Source of the DNA: Urechis unicinctus
Taxonomy: Eukaryota > Annelida > Polychaeta > Xenopneusta > Urechidae
Direction: 5' to 3'
DNA: 64,000 bases
Assembly (NCBI GenBank): GCA_034190875.2
Contig: CM067343.1
Span: 32,129,936-32,193,935 of the forward strand
Part shown: positions 1 to 14,639 of the stretch, one piece after another
Layout: each line of letters starts with the position of its first letter
Numbering within the stretch: the first letter of the stretch is position 1
Program-made: the position numbers and the translations under genes
The notes under the pieces: model-generated
Database searches by the model: none
What the model was told of the DNA's origin: nothing
What the model saw: only the letters and a program-made list of their open reading frames with translations

Positions 1-2221
1 CATTCAGACCAACTGCTCATATGACGAGGCGTATCGTACCGCTTCACAAGAAAGGAGTGGTCACTAGCTCCGCAATCCATTAATAATATCGTGAAATTGA
101 TACCTTTATGGACCTCATCAAAGGGTGTCTGTTGTAGTCTCGTATTGCTCATGTGAGATCTGCTGATTTATATTTTATGTCCTGTACACATCAGTATAGT
201 GCTGCTGCCGGCAATGGCCATTTGATTCTCATAAAGAGATGCACGAAGCAAAGGGGCGATTAAGCAGAGTTTATCATCCGTTTCTAAACGCATTACGACC
301 ATTACGATCATAGCTTTGGTTCATTTTTTGCACGTGTTTTATGTAAGATGAATGTAAAATCAAGTAGAAATTACAGGTTATCTATTCCACAGACGTGTGT
401 CTCAAATAAGCAATGAGCGTTTCAACAGAGTTCACTTCGCTGACTAAAACTGTCGTTTCTCGCCAACTTGTCCTATTCCGCACTTCGTTTTACGGGGAGC
501 ATGGATGTCGCGGAACTGTTGAGTTTCCAGGTCTGCAGTGATGTAATGTTTCCAAAGATATCAATCAGGTGTTATCGCAGCTTTTTACCTATATCAGACA
601 TACTGCGTACGAGCTTTGTAGCTCGCCTTTGAACCCCTTATGATACGTCTTGGTCACATGGAATACAGGGTGACTACGTCTGAATTGCCTATTCGAGACG
701 GGGCCTCAATAGTCTGAAGGGATGACCATTAAACATTCGTCTACAGACAAAAGTTCATTGGTACAAAAGAGGTTAACTGCATCTGTAGATAAGTGGTCAT
801 TTGATTTTATGTCATTTATTATTTAAGCCTCATTGCCAATATTACAACGCTTCATGACAATCACAACGACGGCTCGTAGGTTGTTATTGAAACTAGTGCT
901 CGAAAGCTGCGTTGTTCGAGCAGCCACAATTAGTTGTTTTGCTCCAAACAGCATGCATGGTCCGGATTGGTCAATACCCGACTGGCTCTCACTGCATGTA
1001 CATACTCAATCTCCACGTGGCTTAATAAACAGGTGAAACCCAAGGTCAGCTGGCAGCATTTGTTATTTCACATGCAGAATAATATTGATACAACCAAACC
1101 ACCTTTGCCCCGATTTTAATCCACCCAGCAGAAAAGCATGATGTTAGGATAAACAGGTGGATTACTTGTCAAAAGCAAGTACCACGCCGATACGTGATGA
1201 CCAAGAACGTCCGAGAAGGAGTATTCATTGACTGAACACTTTATTGGAGATATGTTCGAGCTCGTTGTGGGAGCAGAGTGAGTTTCATACAAGTACAATG
1301 TGACTGATGTCTGGCTAGTTTAGATAGATGCTCATTCCATCTCAGTGACATGACACACATGATAATAACCAACATGACCAGTTACAACTATTCGCGGTGG
1401 TCGAATTAGGGTACATGTGACTCTTGATTTGCAACCAGATGTAGGATTGATAAAATTGCTTGTATATTTGTAAAACCACCGATGGCATATATATCCATAA
1501 ATCAGCGGAAAAGATACACCTCAAATGCAGTCCATTGCAAATTGTTATACTAAATACCCAAAGTTTCCGTGAATAGTCCACTAGTCCAGCTGCGTTGCAA
1601 GGCCACACGATAGCTTGTGTGTGTATGATCATAATGTTATTCCAGAACATCATTTAAGCAGACTAAGGCTGCTATTGGTAGCTAAGCAAACTCTACTTGT
1701 AAGCTTAGTTAAGAGATGCACATATGGAGTAAACTGATACTTTTTTTATTCAAGCTATAGCACAGGGACGAAGGAGCCCTTTGCTTGATAATCTTATACA
1801 GTGAACATGTGATCTTGCCATGCACCCGGTACGCTAATCAGTGTTCCATAGCATGAGCATTAGAGTGGTAACTACTTTTTCATTTCGTTGTCCACCGAAA
1901 GCTGAATCTTCCATTGGTGTTCTGAATAAGTTAACCTAAGGCTGTCTTTTTTTCTATGCACTCACCGAGCTCATTGGGCGCTGCAGAGAGACAGGTTTTT
2001 CACTCTTGCTTGATTCTTGTGAGAGATTAATTGCCCATATTGGCGGTCTCATATAATTATTCAAACATATAGCCGAGCACCCATCTGAAAAATAAGCCGG
2101 CTATTTAAATAGCAGAAAGCCAGAGGGTTTGTTATTCTTATAAGCATCCGCACAAGCTCTAATAAAGCGGGAATCAACAAGTGCCTTTCATCGATTCATT
2201 AATAGATTGCGAATAAGCAAA

Positions 2222-2437
<216 letters not shown>

Positions 2438-5400
2438 GATTGCTGATCATTCTGGTTCGTATTCTTTTAATTCCGAAAGAACGGGAATATAATTACCATT
2501 TGTAATCAATTTATATAGATCAACAGTATAGAATATACATTGTTGCATAGAAGTATGATTGTAAATTGTTGAAAAGAATTATATACCAATACAAATACAA
2601 ATCAGACCCCTGTAAGAAGACAGGCTTGTCACCATCAAGAGAGCCACCTGCCGAACCACGTCATATTTTGTCTTTTCGAATGTACGTTTCAAACAGGAGT
2701 GGTAATTTTAGTCGAATATCTAACCTAAGATTATACCAGTACTATTGGCCGTAGTTTAAAAATATATTTGAAACTAATTACACAGATTGTTTTTGGGGTG
2801 ATATGGGAAAAAGACCAAGCTTCCACTCGCCAGCGCTGATTGGCTGAGAGGTGGATACCGCGTGAAAAGGCAATCTATAGAGCGTATGCTCCAATAAATT
2901 CCACAGGTTGAGGTACAACAAAGCACTTTGGAAATATAAAACGAAGATGTTAATATTTATAGGTACACTAGGCCGCATACTTAATCACAAGCTTCAACGG
3001 AATATGTGTTCATGACTGCCTTTAATATCTCTCCTCTAAGGACCAACAATAATAAAGTATCTCTTGCATGTCGAATGAGCTGTCGTTGATTGCCCGATGA
3101 TGCATACAGCAATGAATGTGACAGATGGGTATTGGTACCTGGTGATATATGCTAAGGAACTCATAGGGGCACACAACACTCGGTTTGAACGTTTTAAGTC
3201 TTAATATGAATAACGGGATGTTTACTGGAATGATGATGTACATCAAGGTTTGGTATGTATCATATCGCGTGACAACCACACCGTTGCAGTTTTTCCCATT
3301 CCTTTCTTCACTTCCTTGAAAAAAAAATAACACAAGCTCAATTGATTGGACATTCTAAACGCTCAAGCAGTAACCAACGTGTAGACGGTTTTAGATTATG
3401 CAATGATGGACCAGAGTGTAAAATAAACATAATTAAAGTTCGTGCGATATTCATCCACTATAATAATATAGTGTTTTCGCTAGTTTTGATGTTACACGAT
3501 GTCATGCAGTTGAATTCCAATTTAACACAGTGCCATTTATGCACTGGAACATGTGGTTGATGTCAGAGTAGACTACTGTGTGACCGAAAACTCCCACGAA
3601 ACAAGATGGTTTGGAGATGCTTACCAAAGCTCCAGGAAAATACCGCGCGTTCTTTTCACAAAACAAAGCAAGCAACACAAATGTCTTGCCTTCAATAACA
3701 GCAAGAAACAAATCATGATGATATTATTCACCACAAAGAGAGGTAGATAGTTCAATTTGTCTCTAAAAACAAAGCATATTGTAAATAAGTAACTCAGGTA
3801 CATTATGTGATAACGCTTTTATTGCTTTGCCTTGTGGAGATAGATGAGGAACTTTGAAGACGAGATATCGCTCATTTAGACAAAGCTGAATCGATGAGCT
3901 GGCGTTCTCAACCAAGCTGCTCACACCAGGCTTCGTCCATTGATGTAACTGGCACACCACAAAGAGCACAGAGCTCACACCATACGCTGCTGCAAGTGAT
4001 AAGCGTTTTTTCTTCCCCATGCTGATGCTGTTTCATTTCGTGGCTGTGTGTTATGATGAAATCAGACATGGGTGCAGTAAGTATGGTGATATTCATGAGG
4101 CATCATACATCATACATCAATTGTGACCAGATGTGAAATACCGCGCTTGTCTCCCAATTACCGTGCTTTCGTACATACCTCAGGTATCACCAAGATTTAA
4201 CTCGGTAATGATAACATTGAATCGAGTGAATATGATGCTTGCTTTAGTTTCGCAGCACTAACAAACGGCTTTATGAGCATATTCATAGTCTCATTATTTA
4301 CTGCAAACATAACCTCCCAGTTGAATCCAGCTATCATTCAACTATCATGTCTGTTGTATAATTAATATACGACATTCAATGACGAAATATACAATTCCGT
4401 AGGAAATGAATAACCTATATAATGTTAAAGTAAACCAATCATCTCTGCCATTTTGCAGCAACAAAAAATCATAGTGTCGCATTTTGGTGGATGAACTTTT
4501 TTTTTCAATTCCATATTTGTCCAACTTGGGTAAACAATGACCAGTTTATTATTTTTATGCAAGATTCAGGTTCAGTGTAGCTCAACGAAATATTCCGCGC
4601 TGTGGCGTTTTGGTGCTGTGCTATATGTCTTGTAGCTGATTTGATAATAGCCTTTTGGAGCTTCTTTATTAATCTGAATTTATTCCATGTTCGTTTTATT
4701 GGACATGAGGAAATCTCTACCGCTTCAGTTGTCATTAAACGTCGCGTATGATTGTATGATGAGTCGTGCATGGGAATGGTGCTGAACATGATATGATCAA
4801 ATAGCCCCATGTTAAGTTCCTGGCTTTGATGCGAGCTAGTATTCACTCCCTCATTTAACTGCCTATAGAAGATGCTCACACATGAGCATAAATTTGTTGC
4901 AGTTGCTCACTGTAGATTTATTCAGCAGATATTTTCAAATATTTTTTTCGGGTTGTATTTCCGCATGGATTGTTTCTTGTTGTGACAAAATTATTGTAAA
5001 CAATACAAATAAGGCCCATTTAACTAGCGCAAACATGCGCAATCCTCCGAGTATTCATATTATTTAATGAACAGTCTAACAGTTACCATCATACCCATGC
5101 AGACATTTTACATGGTTTTCATGACATATGTTGTCATAAAAAGAAATTGATATATCCGATAGGAAGCCGATCGATGATCGTCTGTGCTTAAAAAGGTATC
5201 GCATATCAAACTTTGTACAGTTCACAGAAAATAATAGCAATGCATTGCTGTACCTACTGGAATTGAATTGTTATCTTCGATGCTCACATTCTTTCCAAGT
5301 AGCCTAACTTACGCATCAGACGTTAATGGTTTCTATAAATAAATCATTGCAGCAGCGACGGGGAATTTTTTTCGTATACCCCCGGGCTTTGTTTTTTTAA

Positions 5401-8334
5401 AGGTGGCAGGTAAACGTACAAGTAATACATTGATATTGTCAGTTCGACGGCGGTAGTGTTTTAGCGCTCCATGTGCGACTTTTTTAGTTAGTGCTTTTTT
5501 ACATGTGCTGCTCTCTTGTTAACAAACGAGGAGCCTTTCCTTGCATGCCTGCCGTGGGTTAAGCAAACACGCCTGACAAAACATTTTCCCCTTAAACTGT
5601 GCCAAATGGCATGTTCCTGTATGGATCAGTTGTTCATTTAAACATTGATATTTGAATATGAAACGCGTTGCTGTTGATCTATTCAGATTGGTGCGGAGGT
5701 TAGGTGTTATTATTCACTCTGACATGATTAAGTAAATAGCAGTGTATACCATTGAAGTTTGATTATGTCATTTACTATGGTAATCTAGCTGCATATTCCC
5801 TCAGTGAAACGACAGACAAGATGATAACTACACATGGAATACGCCAGGTGTAAATATGATTGCCGTTATGTCTTCCGACTTCAGTGGAGATGAATGGCCA
5901 GTACTTTTTTGACTCAAATACAAGCAATCAACGGGGAACCGAATGAGCTTTCTCTTTCTACAGGGCGCCGTTTTGCTGACAACATTACGATAACACGATT
6001 TGGGTAATGGCTATGCGGGGTACGGGTCACTCGGGAAATCTCAGGGTGTCCACTTAGGAGACGCTCCGATTACATGTTAAAATAAATAGAACGCATGTAG
6101 CAATTTTTGATAAAATCAATTACATGATTAACCCCGGTAATCTCGATAACTCGCTTGTGACACATATTGACATGTGTCGTGCCATGTAAATCTAAACTTT
6201 AGTCTATCTGTCTGACTATTTGTACCTTGAGCTTCAGCTAGCAGCAACACTGCAACACACATTCAATCAACAATTACAGGTAAACAGGAACACGGAAGAG
6301 TTAGACACGTATATGTCAGGTGGAGCTGTTACATTTTATTTACGTTTAATCCGAGCAACTAAGTGGTTTAACTCATATGCACAGTCAGAGAGCACCAGTG
6401 GAAGAAACATTAATTACGTCATCAATCTCCTAGTTTTACCTCAAATATGAGTGTCCGAGGCATATCAAGCATTGCACGATATTAGTTGTGATGTTTTGCA
6501 ATCACCAGGAACATTCCATCCGTCATATGTAACAGTATGTCGATGATGATCATTCCGGTGCTTTTGGGATCAGATCAGCCACAAACTGCTAATGCCAAGA
6601 TATTTGATATGATATTAATACAAATGCACGCAACGGTGTCTGATTTCAACATATAATAGCATCTTAGCAAATTGCAATTTGACACTTTTTTATGTTTACG
6701 AATGTTACAATAAGCTCCAAAAGTGCTTTAAAAACAAAAGAACACTGCTTAGTGAATACTTTATAAAAGTTACAAATGAAGCACGCCTCACACTTGCAGG
6801 ATGGTAGAATAATGCACACATGCACAAACTGGATCCTAGAATGAAGTTTAAATGCGTTATCACGTTTGTGTACGTTACATTTAGCACAAGATCCAATGTC
6901 ACTGACGTTTGATCGTGACAGTATTAACAACGAAGGCTTTTTCTCTTCTGTCTATGGGCAGCCGAAGCAGTTTCCACGTCGTGTGACGTATGATACATTG
7001 GCTGCCTATATTAAGTATTTTTCTGTAGCATTTCTCAGCACCAAAATGTAAACCCAGCTTGTTAACTATTCACAGTGTCGTTAATATGTACTCTTTACCC
7101 GTTAATATTACTATATTGCATGGTTGAAGACGCAGCTGTCATTTTAACGACTAGTGGTTTCAACCCATTGACCCATGTTATAAATGGGATACCGCCTACA
7201 ATGAGCTGATAAAGATTTATCATTCGACGGTTTTGCATTGCTGCCTATACTATGCAGGTATAGTGATCATCTTGGTTTGAAGACAAACAATGTTAATCAA
7301 TTGCCATATTTTAGCTGGATACAATATATTATTTTGACCCACATACCAATGCCGAAACATATTCCCTTTCCCAGCACGAAATCATTGATCCAATCAATGT
7401 TGCTGGAATAGAGGCTTGAAATATCACTGACAAAAACCGTAAAACCACAGAGACAGCAGCAGCACCAAATCACAATGGCCATATTTTGTTAATTAAGCAA
7501 AGCTTGGTTTATAAGGAAATCCAGGGCTCTATGTTTTAGTGCTCCAAACATATGGGAATATCAATTGATATGATGATACACAGTGGTACGAACGGATGCA
7601 TCACACCGAGCACAAGATGTAAATAATCCACTTAGTTACTTGCGAAGAGCGGACGAAGTAATTGCCTGGTGTAGTTGATAGTTTAACCCATATACTACCC
7701 CTAATTTCATGCAATAAAACCACAACCAACACAAGTGGGAGGCAATATGAGGCATCATAAGTTTGGCTGATGAACCTTGAGGTCTCCAAAGCAATGAGAA
7801 CACTATATATGCCAGCAAAAGTATCTTGCCATTGAAAATAATATAGTATGGAGCACGCCAACGGTCACAAGCATGGCTAATGTAAAGGCGCGAACGATCG
7901 AATTGCAATTAAGTGGTCTGAATAGTAGAAGTGGAAGAGAATCATCCTTTTGGTAATCAGCGGAGGCTTTACCATGCATGTATATGCAATATAATGGAAT
8001 ACCATAACCTTGTACATCCAATATAATGGCATACCATATCAATATTTATCCAAAAAATCATAGTAGCTGAATTGTTTTTGTTTTAGTCTCATGTTCTGGT
8101 CTGTGTTCATGTGAATAATTGAATAACCACCGTAAGCTATATCGTAAAATACATGATGCAAATTGATTGAGAAGTAGTATCGAAAACTTTTTTTGTATAT
8201 GCTATTCTAACATAATTGCGAGTTAAAGCTTGTGAATATATATAGCATGGTCATTTCTCAACATTCAACATGCATGATATTTTCGGATGCTACATATCAC
8301 TAGTACCTGGATTATGATCTGGAAGGTTCTTGGT

Positions 8335-8410
8335 GAAGACATCGCACCATGATATCACACAGAGAGTCAGACGGCGACATCACACCATGATATCACACTG
8401 AGAATCAGAC
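8335..8410 (-). repeat. 38-bp tandem unit, 2 copies (R-I)
   Basis: Two 38-bp units, 8,335-8,372 and 8,373-8,410, with the core CACCATGATATCACAC read on the plus strand. The homologous position has one unit in R-II (28,438-28,475) and four in R-III (52,592-52,743). Confidence 0.9.
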
Positions 8411-10419
8411 GAAAAGGATTCATTCTGATCGTTTCCCTTTCTTGACGGATATCTTATGTAATGCTTGGCTCGGCACCACGCCATGATATCTGACATAACA
8501 TGATCAGTGGCTGCAAATGAGTATTTCGATGCTAGACAGGGTACCTCTACTGGCACATGGTGAATACAGCACGCATTCAACCCATGATGAATAATGCATT
8601 TGGTCGCTTGCACAAGTTTTATAGTTAATTGTCCCGGAATGCAGGGACGTTGTGTCTAAATCAAATACCAACGAATCATGCATCAGCAAACAGCCTGCTG
8701 CGTAAAAGCAATAAATTCCAGTCTTCATAACTGACGTTGCATGGTATCTTGGCGAATCTAATCCTGATGCAAAAGAAGCTATGGAGGTATCAAACTACCT
8801 ATGAAGCTGTTTGGCAATTCAGAAGAAACTGCAAATTTATGTAGGATAATTCATGCTAGACTGGAGCCGACAATATTCCATTAAAAGCAACAATAAAACG
8901 CATTCCAGCCCGTCATCGCCGCATGACACAGTAAGGTTTCGAAACTTTGCGATGCACGTCTTCTTTCACCTTTTGCTTGATTATTACCACTGATATTAAC
9001 ATTCAATCCAATCACTGATCATACATTTTAAGAATAGCTAAGTAATAAAGCAGTCATAATCAGATAAAACATGGCATATGACAGAACAGTTTTAATGAAG
9101 CAACTAGGATCTTCTTGAGTGTACCTGCTAATTTCAAGTGTCGATGTGTTCACTGTAATCTTAGTGCATTAATAGCTACCTTATTGTCCTTCTGCAAAGA
9201 GAATATGAACAAACTGCGCAACCTATAGCCGAGTCCATCATAGACATATCAGGGTGTTGTTTAAGAAAACACCTAACACAGCACGGTCTGTAATTAAATG
9301 GTTTATTATTGCATTGATATATACGAATTTCACCTCTGCAACATTCGGTTGTGATACCGTTGAAAAACAGCTGATCATTAATGGAAAACATGCGATTTTA
9401 CTTCTTGTAGATTGTCTGATTTCCCTGAATAGTAAACGGGTTAATGGCCTACATGTGCTACACACGATGCAACTTACCAGATACATACATCACCATCACC
9501 CGGTTTAGTTACATGTTAAGGAAACAATCGCAGTTCTGTTGCACATCAATGGTTTATTCCACACCGGTTAAGTACGACATGCAAAGTGCAACGTACAATA
9601 AGTTGAGAAGTGCATAAATTCTTGCCATGCGGTATAAACGTGTTAAAGCAGTGTACATCTATAAAGCATTCGTCACACCACGAATTATTTCAGGACATGA
9701 TTCTGGTTTTCTCAACAGTCTAGAATTGATGCCAATATGATGGATTACCTATCCCTTTTCATTCATTAATATAGCCATCACTCATTGTAACAAAATTATA
9801 ATCGAGTGTTAGTGGTGTGGTGGTAGATCCCAGAACGTAGGCAGGGTAAATATTGTGTTGAGTTAATTGCCTAGACCTCTATATAGAGTCTCGTTTTATT
9901 ACCTCAGCCAGCACATGACACCCGTTATGATCGACATCATTATATGTCAAGAGAGTTCCTAGTCATAATAAAGTTATTACAAATTTGCTATGGTTTAAAT
10001 TACAATCCTGCGGTCTATGATAGAACACTATGTGCACGACACATCTTTCTTTTGTCTGATTGTTCTATCTTGACGGCCGTTTAAGATTCCTAATAACGGT
10101 TGTCTGTATGCAACATGTCATTGACACTGGCATATCATCATACATTGGACACCAGATACATGAGAGATCTTACACTAAGCATTATGCTGAAACCTCACCC
10201 GGCGACATGTCATAACATCCTGTATTACAGTGCAACCAATATGTGACAAATATATTCAGCTGAGATTGTATATGTTTCGTGTCTATTTGGAATACACATT
10301 TTGTTGAGGAGCAAATAGACTATCAAGATCTTGTGCTGATTAAAAGTATCGCGGACATGATCACGGGCGTAGGGGTCCACACAACAACTCAACTCATAAT
10401 TGGTCATCTAAACCGACGT

Positions 10420-11429
10420 CAGACAAGTTGAAACCTCGACCGACAGCATGGATGTCCGCATTGTGATTACTTCTTGTTATAAATCCGTACATCTATTATG
10501 CATAAATTTAAACAAGCCATGCGGTAACATTAACAACGTCAACATTTGAAAAAACAATATGAATAGCGTTAGAAATGACATTATCAGTGTTAACACTGCA
10601 CATTGAAACATTAGCAATTCTTGCTCTACCCGAGTTCCATCAACTCCGTGGATAGATGAATAATAATTTTGATATATGGCATCACATGGACCTGGGCAAT
10701 TCTACATTCGGGTCTGGAATGCATTATAGACAACTTCATCAATTATAATTGCATTGCCTGTGGACCACGTATATTCGTCTGCAGCTAATGACCGTCAGTA
10801 TCATATAACATCTACATCTGGTCTAATGCATGACTATGATAAGGTGACCCGGGCGATGAAAGGAACCAGTATTAAATAGATATAAGTGCAGTGGTCAAAA
10901 TGGGAATCGCAAATTGGACATTACTTGTTGCCAGCTAAGCATCAACGAGACGCAACTTCTATAAATGTAAGAAGGTTCAATTTTGTGTGTACCTTCCCAC
11001 GATCACAGTAGCAAAATGTTCGGAGACTAATTTATTAAGTGTTATATAACCTAATTTAACTGTTGATACATTAAAGGATTTAGTGATGGCAATTCGCAGG
11101 TACTGAATATGTCATTTGATTATTTGAATAATTTCCATTTTGTGAATGGTATGTGCCTTACAGTCCATCAGATCAAGCAAACATTGAAACGTTCGTTGAA
11201 TACTGCCCGTGGGTTACATATATTTCAGACGGACAGTAGAGGTGTAGTCTGCAAATGCACTACATGGGGTTCCATCCAGCACGCTATAACAAAAGAGAGG
11301 ACAGGATCACATCCGTGGCAGCGTGGTAATCATTGATAAAATGATGAGTAGCTTCCACCACATCATATCCCCGCTAACATTACAAGCAGGGGGGGAGGCT
11401 GTGAATAAAGACGATGGCTATGGGGATGC
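10420..11429. repeat. Non-coding stretch with a degraded direct-orientation tail copy of block R
   Basis: Positions about 10,790-10,870 resemble 33,460-33,535 in direct orientation; the best stretch is 'gcatgactatgataaggtgacccgggcgatg' compared in register with 33,504-33,534, about 27 of 31 positions matching by eye. Together with the minisatellite flank at 11,649-11,810, which matches 35,509-35,615, this suggests a shortened plus-strand copy of the 33.4-35.6 kb interval abutting the inverted copy R-I. Between the two anchors I see no convincing match, gene or RNA. Confidence 0.5.
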
Positions 11430-11750
11430 GGAGACGATAGCCAATGTGATCAGGATCATGATAATGGTGATGGCGATGAACGTGACGGAAGCGATATTGA
11501 TGGTGATCATGTTTATAGTGATGGCTATGGGGGTGTCGGAGGCGATTGTAATGGTGATAATGATCGTTATAATGGCAATACGGATTGAGCAGACGACAGT
11601 GACGGTGATCATGATAATGATAATGATTTTATATGCGATGGGTTTGCCGAGGCGATGGTGGTGGTGATCACTGATTATCATAATGGCTATACGGGTGGTG
11701 GAGGCGATGGTAGTGGTGATCATTGGTTATCATAATTGTGATGGCGAGAT
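11430..11750. repeat. 51-58 bp minisatellite, 6 units
   Basis: Six imperfect units begin at 11,430, 11,487, 11,538, 11,591, 11,649 and 11,700. Each starts near GGAGGCGAT, carries TGGTGATCAT in the middle, and most have an ATAATGGCTAT-like part. Unit lengths are 57, 51, 53, 58, 51 and 51 bp, so a reading frame is not maintained. The ORFs on both strands here (Met/Ile-rich) follow from the purine bias of the repeat. One isolated unit lies at 35,509-35,559, and the downstream flank (11,755-11,805, 'accaggtgaacaaccgcaa') is shared with 35,570-35,610. Confidence 0.85.
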
Positions 11751-11810
11751 GAGATAAGACCAGGTGAACAACCGCAAGCTTGTACAAATACGTCTATGAG
11801 TGATCACCGG

Positions 11811-14639
11811 AACACTCAGCTATGAGCAATGAAATGGCTTTAGATGTGAAACAATAAATACCAAAATGTAACTGCAGCGCTTGGATAGCCTGATAACATG
11901 AATTACGTCTAGGTTAGAAGTACAATCAAGATAACATGATGAAGCAAGGTATTTGTGCTCCTACGGCTGTCCGCTCCACGTCAGACAGTGGTATATATAA
12001 AGGCGATAACATATCTGGAACAGCTATACGTTTGCTTGGGCTGTTAAATATTGCGATAATTTATAATAGACTTCTTCCACGACAAACCTATGCATGTTAC
12101 TGGTTTATTATATTCGCCAACATGTCATAATTCGCTCTATGACCGACGGTCGGGATTGTTATTGCATCCATCATAAATACACAAACTCACATTACTCCTT
12201 TCCTCAATTCTTCGAGCATAATGCAACAACACAAGCATCGTGATGGAACCTGACAGCAAGACCATGCATTCTCCCAGCCAGTCAAACTAACATAGATTCG
12301 GCATATCTTTACAATGATATAAAACCTCTGTAAAGCAGACAAATATCTTGTATGACCAGAAGTCATATTTAGCTTGGAACGACAGTAATGGCGCAAACCG
12401 TTGATCTCATAGAAAGTGAGCCATCAATGTCGTACAGGATAATGAAGCCATTGCCATGAATAACCTAGACCGCTTAAGCAAATGTGCCGCTGGGGAGTTG
12501 AACTAATGCGATGATGCATGGTCATACCTCAAACTCACGATAGTAAACTCACTTTGGGTAAAGCTGGCTTACATCCATTATCTTTACGTTATATGCATAT
12601 AAGGATATTGAAGAGCATATATCATGTTATCGTTCACCTTATCTACTAAGTAATAAAGATAACTGTTATGCTTCAAACGTGCCCTTTAAGTGCTATTGTT
12701 AGCTTGACGCAATCCCTTATTCCGAACTATATGGAGAGCTCCCACTGTTACATATGAGACTTCGGATGGAAGTAGCTGAACAGTATGTTGCGAATATTAT
12801 TATGCAATGCTCACCAAGCATCTTTGACATTTCGAAAGTTCACGCATCGAATAATTGATCAATATATCGCATACATTAATCTCCTAACATAGTGGGCAAT
12901 AATCGCAGGGTATAATCAAATGTTCAACTCGCTTCGTAACCTTTAAACGCCTTTAACCTACGGTGTTAGTTTTTGCCAATATGAATATTGTTGATTTACT
13001 CATATCGAATTATATAGGATTTAACAGGTTACAAATAAACATCAGGTACAGCTACTCTTACTCGTCGTTAATCATCTATTCATCTGAGCCCGTGATTCAG
13101 AAGAAATAATGTCAAAGTGTTAGTGTAAACACCCCTTTATAAATGGGACGTTGAACTGAGTTATAAGATGCTTGACGATATCAAATAGGTGCCTGCTTGT
13201 GACATTCAGCCCAGTCACGAGTCATGTGGGTTTTCGTCCAGCAAACTGTTGTTATGTTGGTAACTCTTTCCAATACCACTTATTTATTGATTGACAAGAA
13301 ATTTTGCCGCAGAAGTCATTAAGCCTTATATCAAAAACACTGTATCCATACCTTTATTCATATGGAAACAGAGATGGAGGGGTTTAGGAACGTTAGAAAA
13401 GAATAAGTCAGTATATTAAGCTGATAACAAATGGTGTACACAATGAACATTATATTAGCAACGTAATCCATAAGAAATTATAGAAGGCTACTTTACAATT
13501 AAGCTCGTATTTTAGTCAGCAGATTTCAATTTGTATCGAAATATTAGGGCAATACATGGCCTCATTTAACAGAACGAACAAACTTAATCCAAAATGATAC
13601 ATGTTACCTAATACCATAAGTACCTATAATTCATTTGGTTTAAAAAGATGGAATAGTGTAGTTGTTATCAACCATTGATATAGGTGCGCGCTATCTCTGA
13701 AATCATGCAATACCAATAGCATTGCGTGCCTGTCTACAAATGACATTTGCCTTAATGATATTTGAGTGTTTAGCGAGTGAGTCATCGATGTGATTAACGC
13801 CCCTTTAGTTACCTTAGAACCAAACAATAAATTCTTGCCCATAGATCACATGGTCACCAGACAGATGTACGATCAATAAACAACAAGACAAAAGTAAAGT
13901 GAAGCAGTAATATCTTCTTGGGAGATATTGGCGAGGATCCGTAGCTAGCAATTTGATCAAAACTTACTGGTTTGGTCGTAAATCATGGCAGTATTACGAT
14001 TGACAATACTCATAACATGTCTTATATTGCAGGCGACATTGATATCACTAAAAGCACAAAAACATACCAAGACCTTGTTCTGGGATGAAGGTTCCAGACA
14101 TGGCGGATACATGGCTACACAACCTTGTAAAGGAATTGTTCGATAACGCCCATATCGGGGATGCATTTAAACTTAAGCAATATTTTTCATATAGTATATT
14201 ACGAACCTTAACACAACAGTGATCAAATCGTGACATCTAGTCTTCAACACAAGATCATTACCTGCACCCTATTGAATAGTTCTGTATATCTTCCAATGCG
14301 GATCAGTTTAGTTTAACACCATAAATTAACATCGCCCATTCAAAAAACACCAAATTGCTATTATGATGCGTTGAGTGTAGGACAGTATTCGTCTGCCAAC
14401 TCTCCACATGTGTTAAGCATAGACAAGGACGGAGAAATGAGGAAGACATCCTCAGCATAGCTCAGCGTGCCAGTAAAACGGAGACAAACATGGCAACCAA
14501 GGCCTCTTTTAGGGAGTCTTGACAATAGCTCGTCGACATCGATACAGAATCAAATGGGTGGAACAGAACGTTGACAAATGGTATTGATAAGAAGCTTAAC
14601 CTGATAAAAGCCATTCTTTTTTATTGTGTAAGTCATTAT
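11811..14639. other. Unique AT-rich DNA, no gene seen
   Basis: Only short ORFs below 75 codons, without recognisable domains, splice context or paralogue support. I see no tandem repeat or RNA gene. Confidence 0.6.

Noticed and set aside
3763..4020. Minus-strand ORF whose start (KRLSLAAA) also appears in R-II near 31,960.
   Set aside because: The R-II reading hits a stop after about 15 codons and the rest is not conserved; a short stretch of identical DNA explains it.
4505..4879. 124-codon minus-strand ORF in R-I.
   Set aside because: The homologous part of R-III (about 56,900-57,100) does not keep the frame, and composition is unremarkable.
9238..9508. Overlapping ORFs sharing NGKHA.LL.VDC with an R-II ORF at 27,468-27,740.
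   Set aside because: Frames shift relative to each other within the copies and R-III lacks the reading frame.
11323..11723. Met/Ile-rich ORFs of 114 and 101 codons on opposite strands.
   Set aside because: Read from a minisatellite whose unit length varies and does not keep frame.
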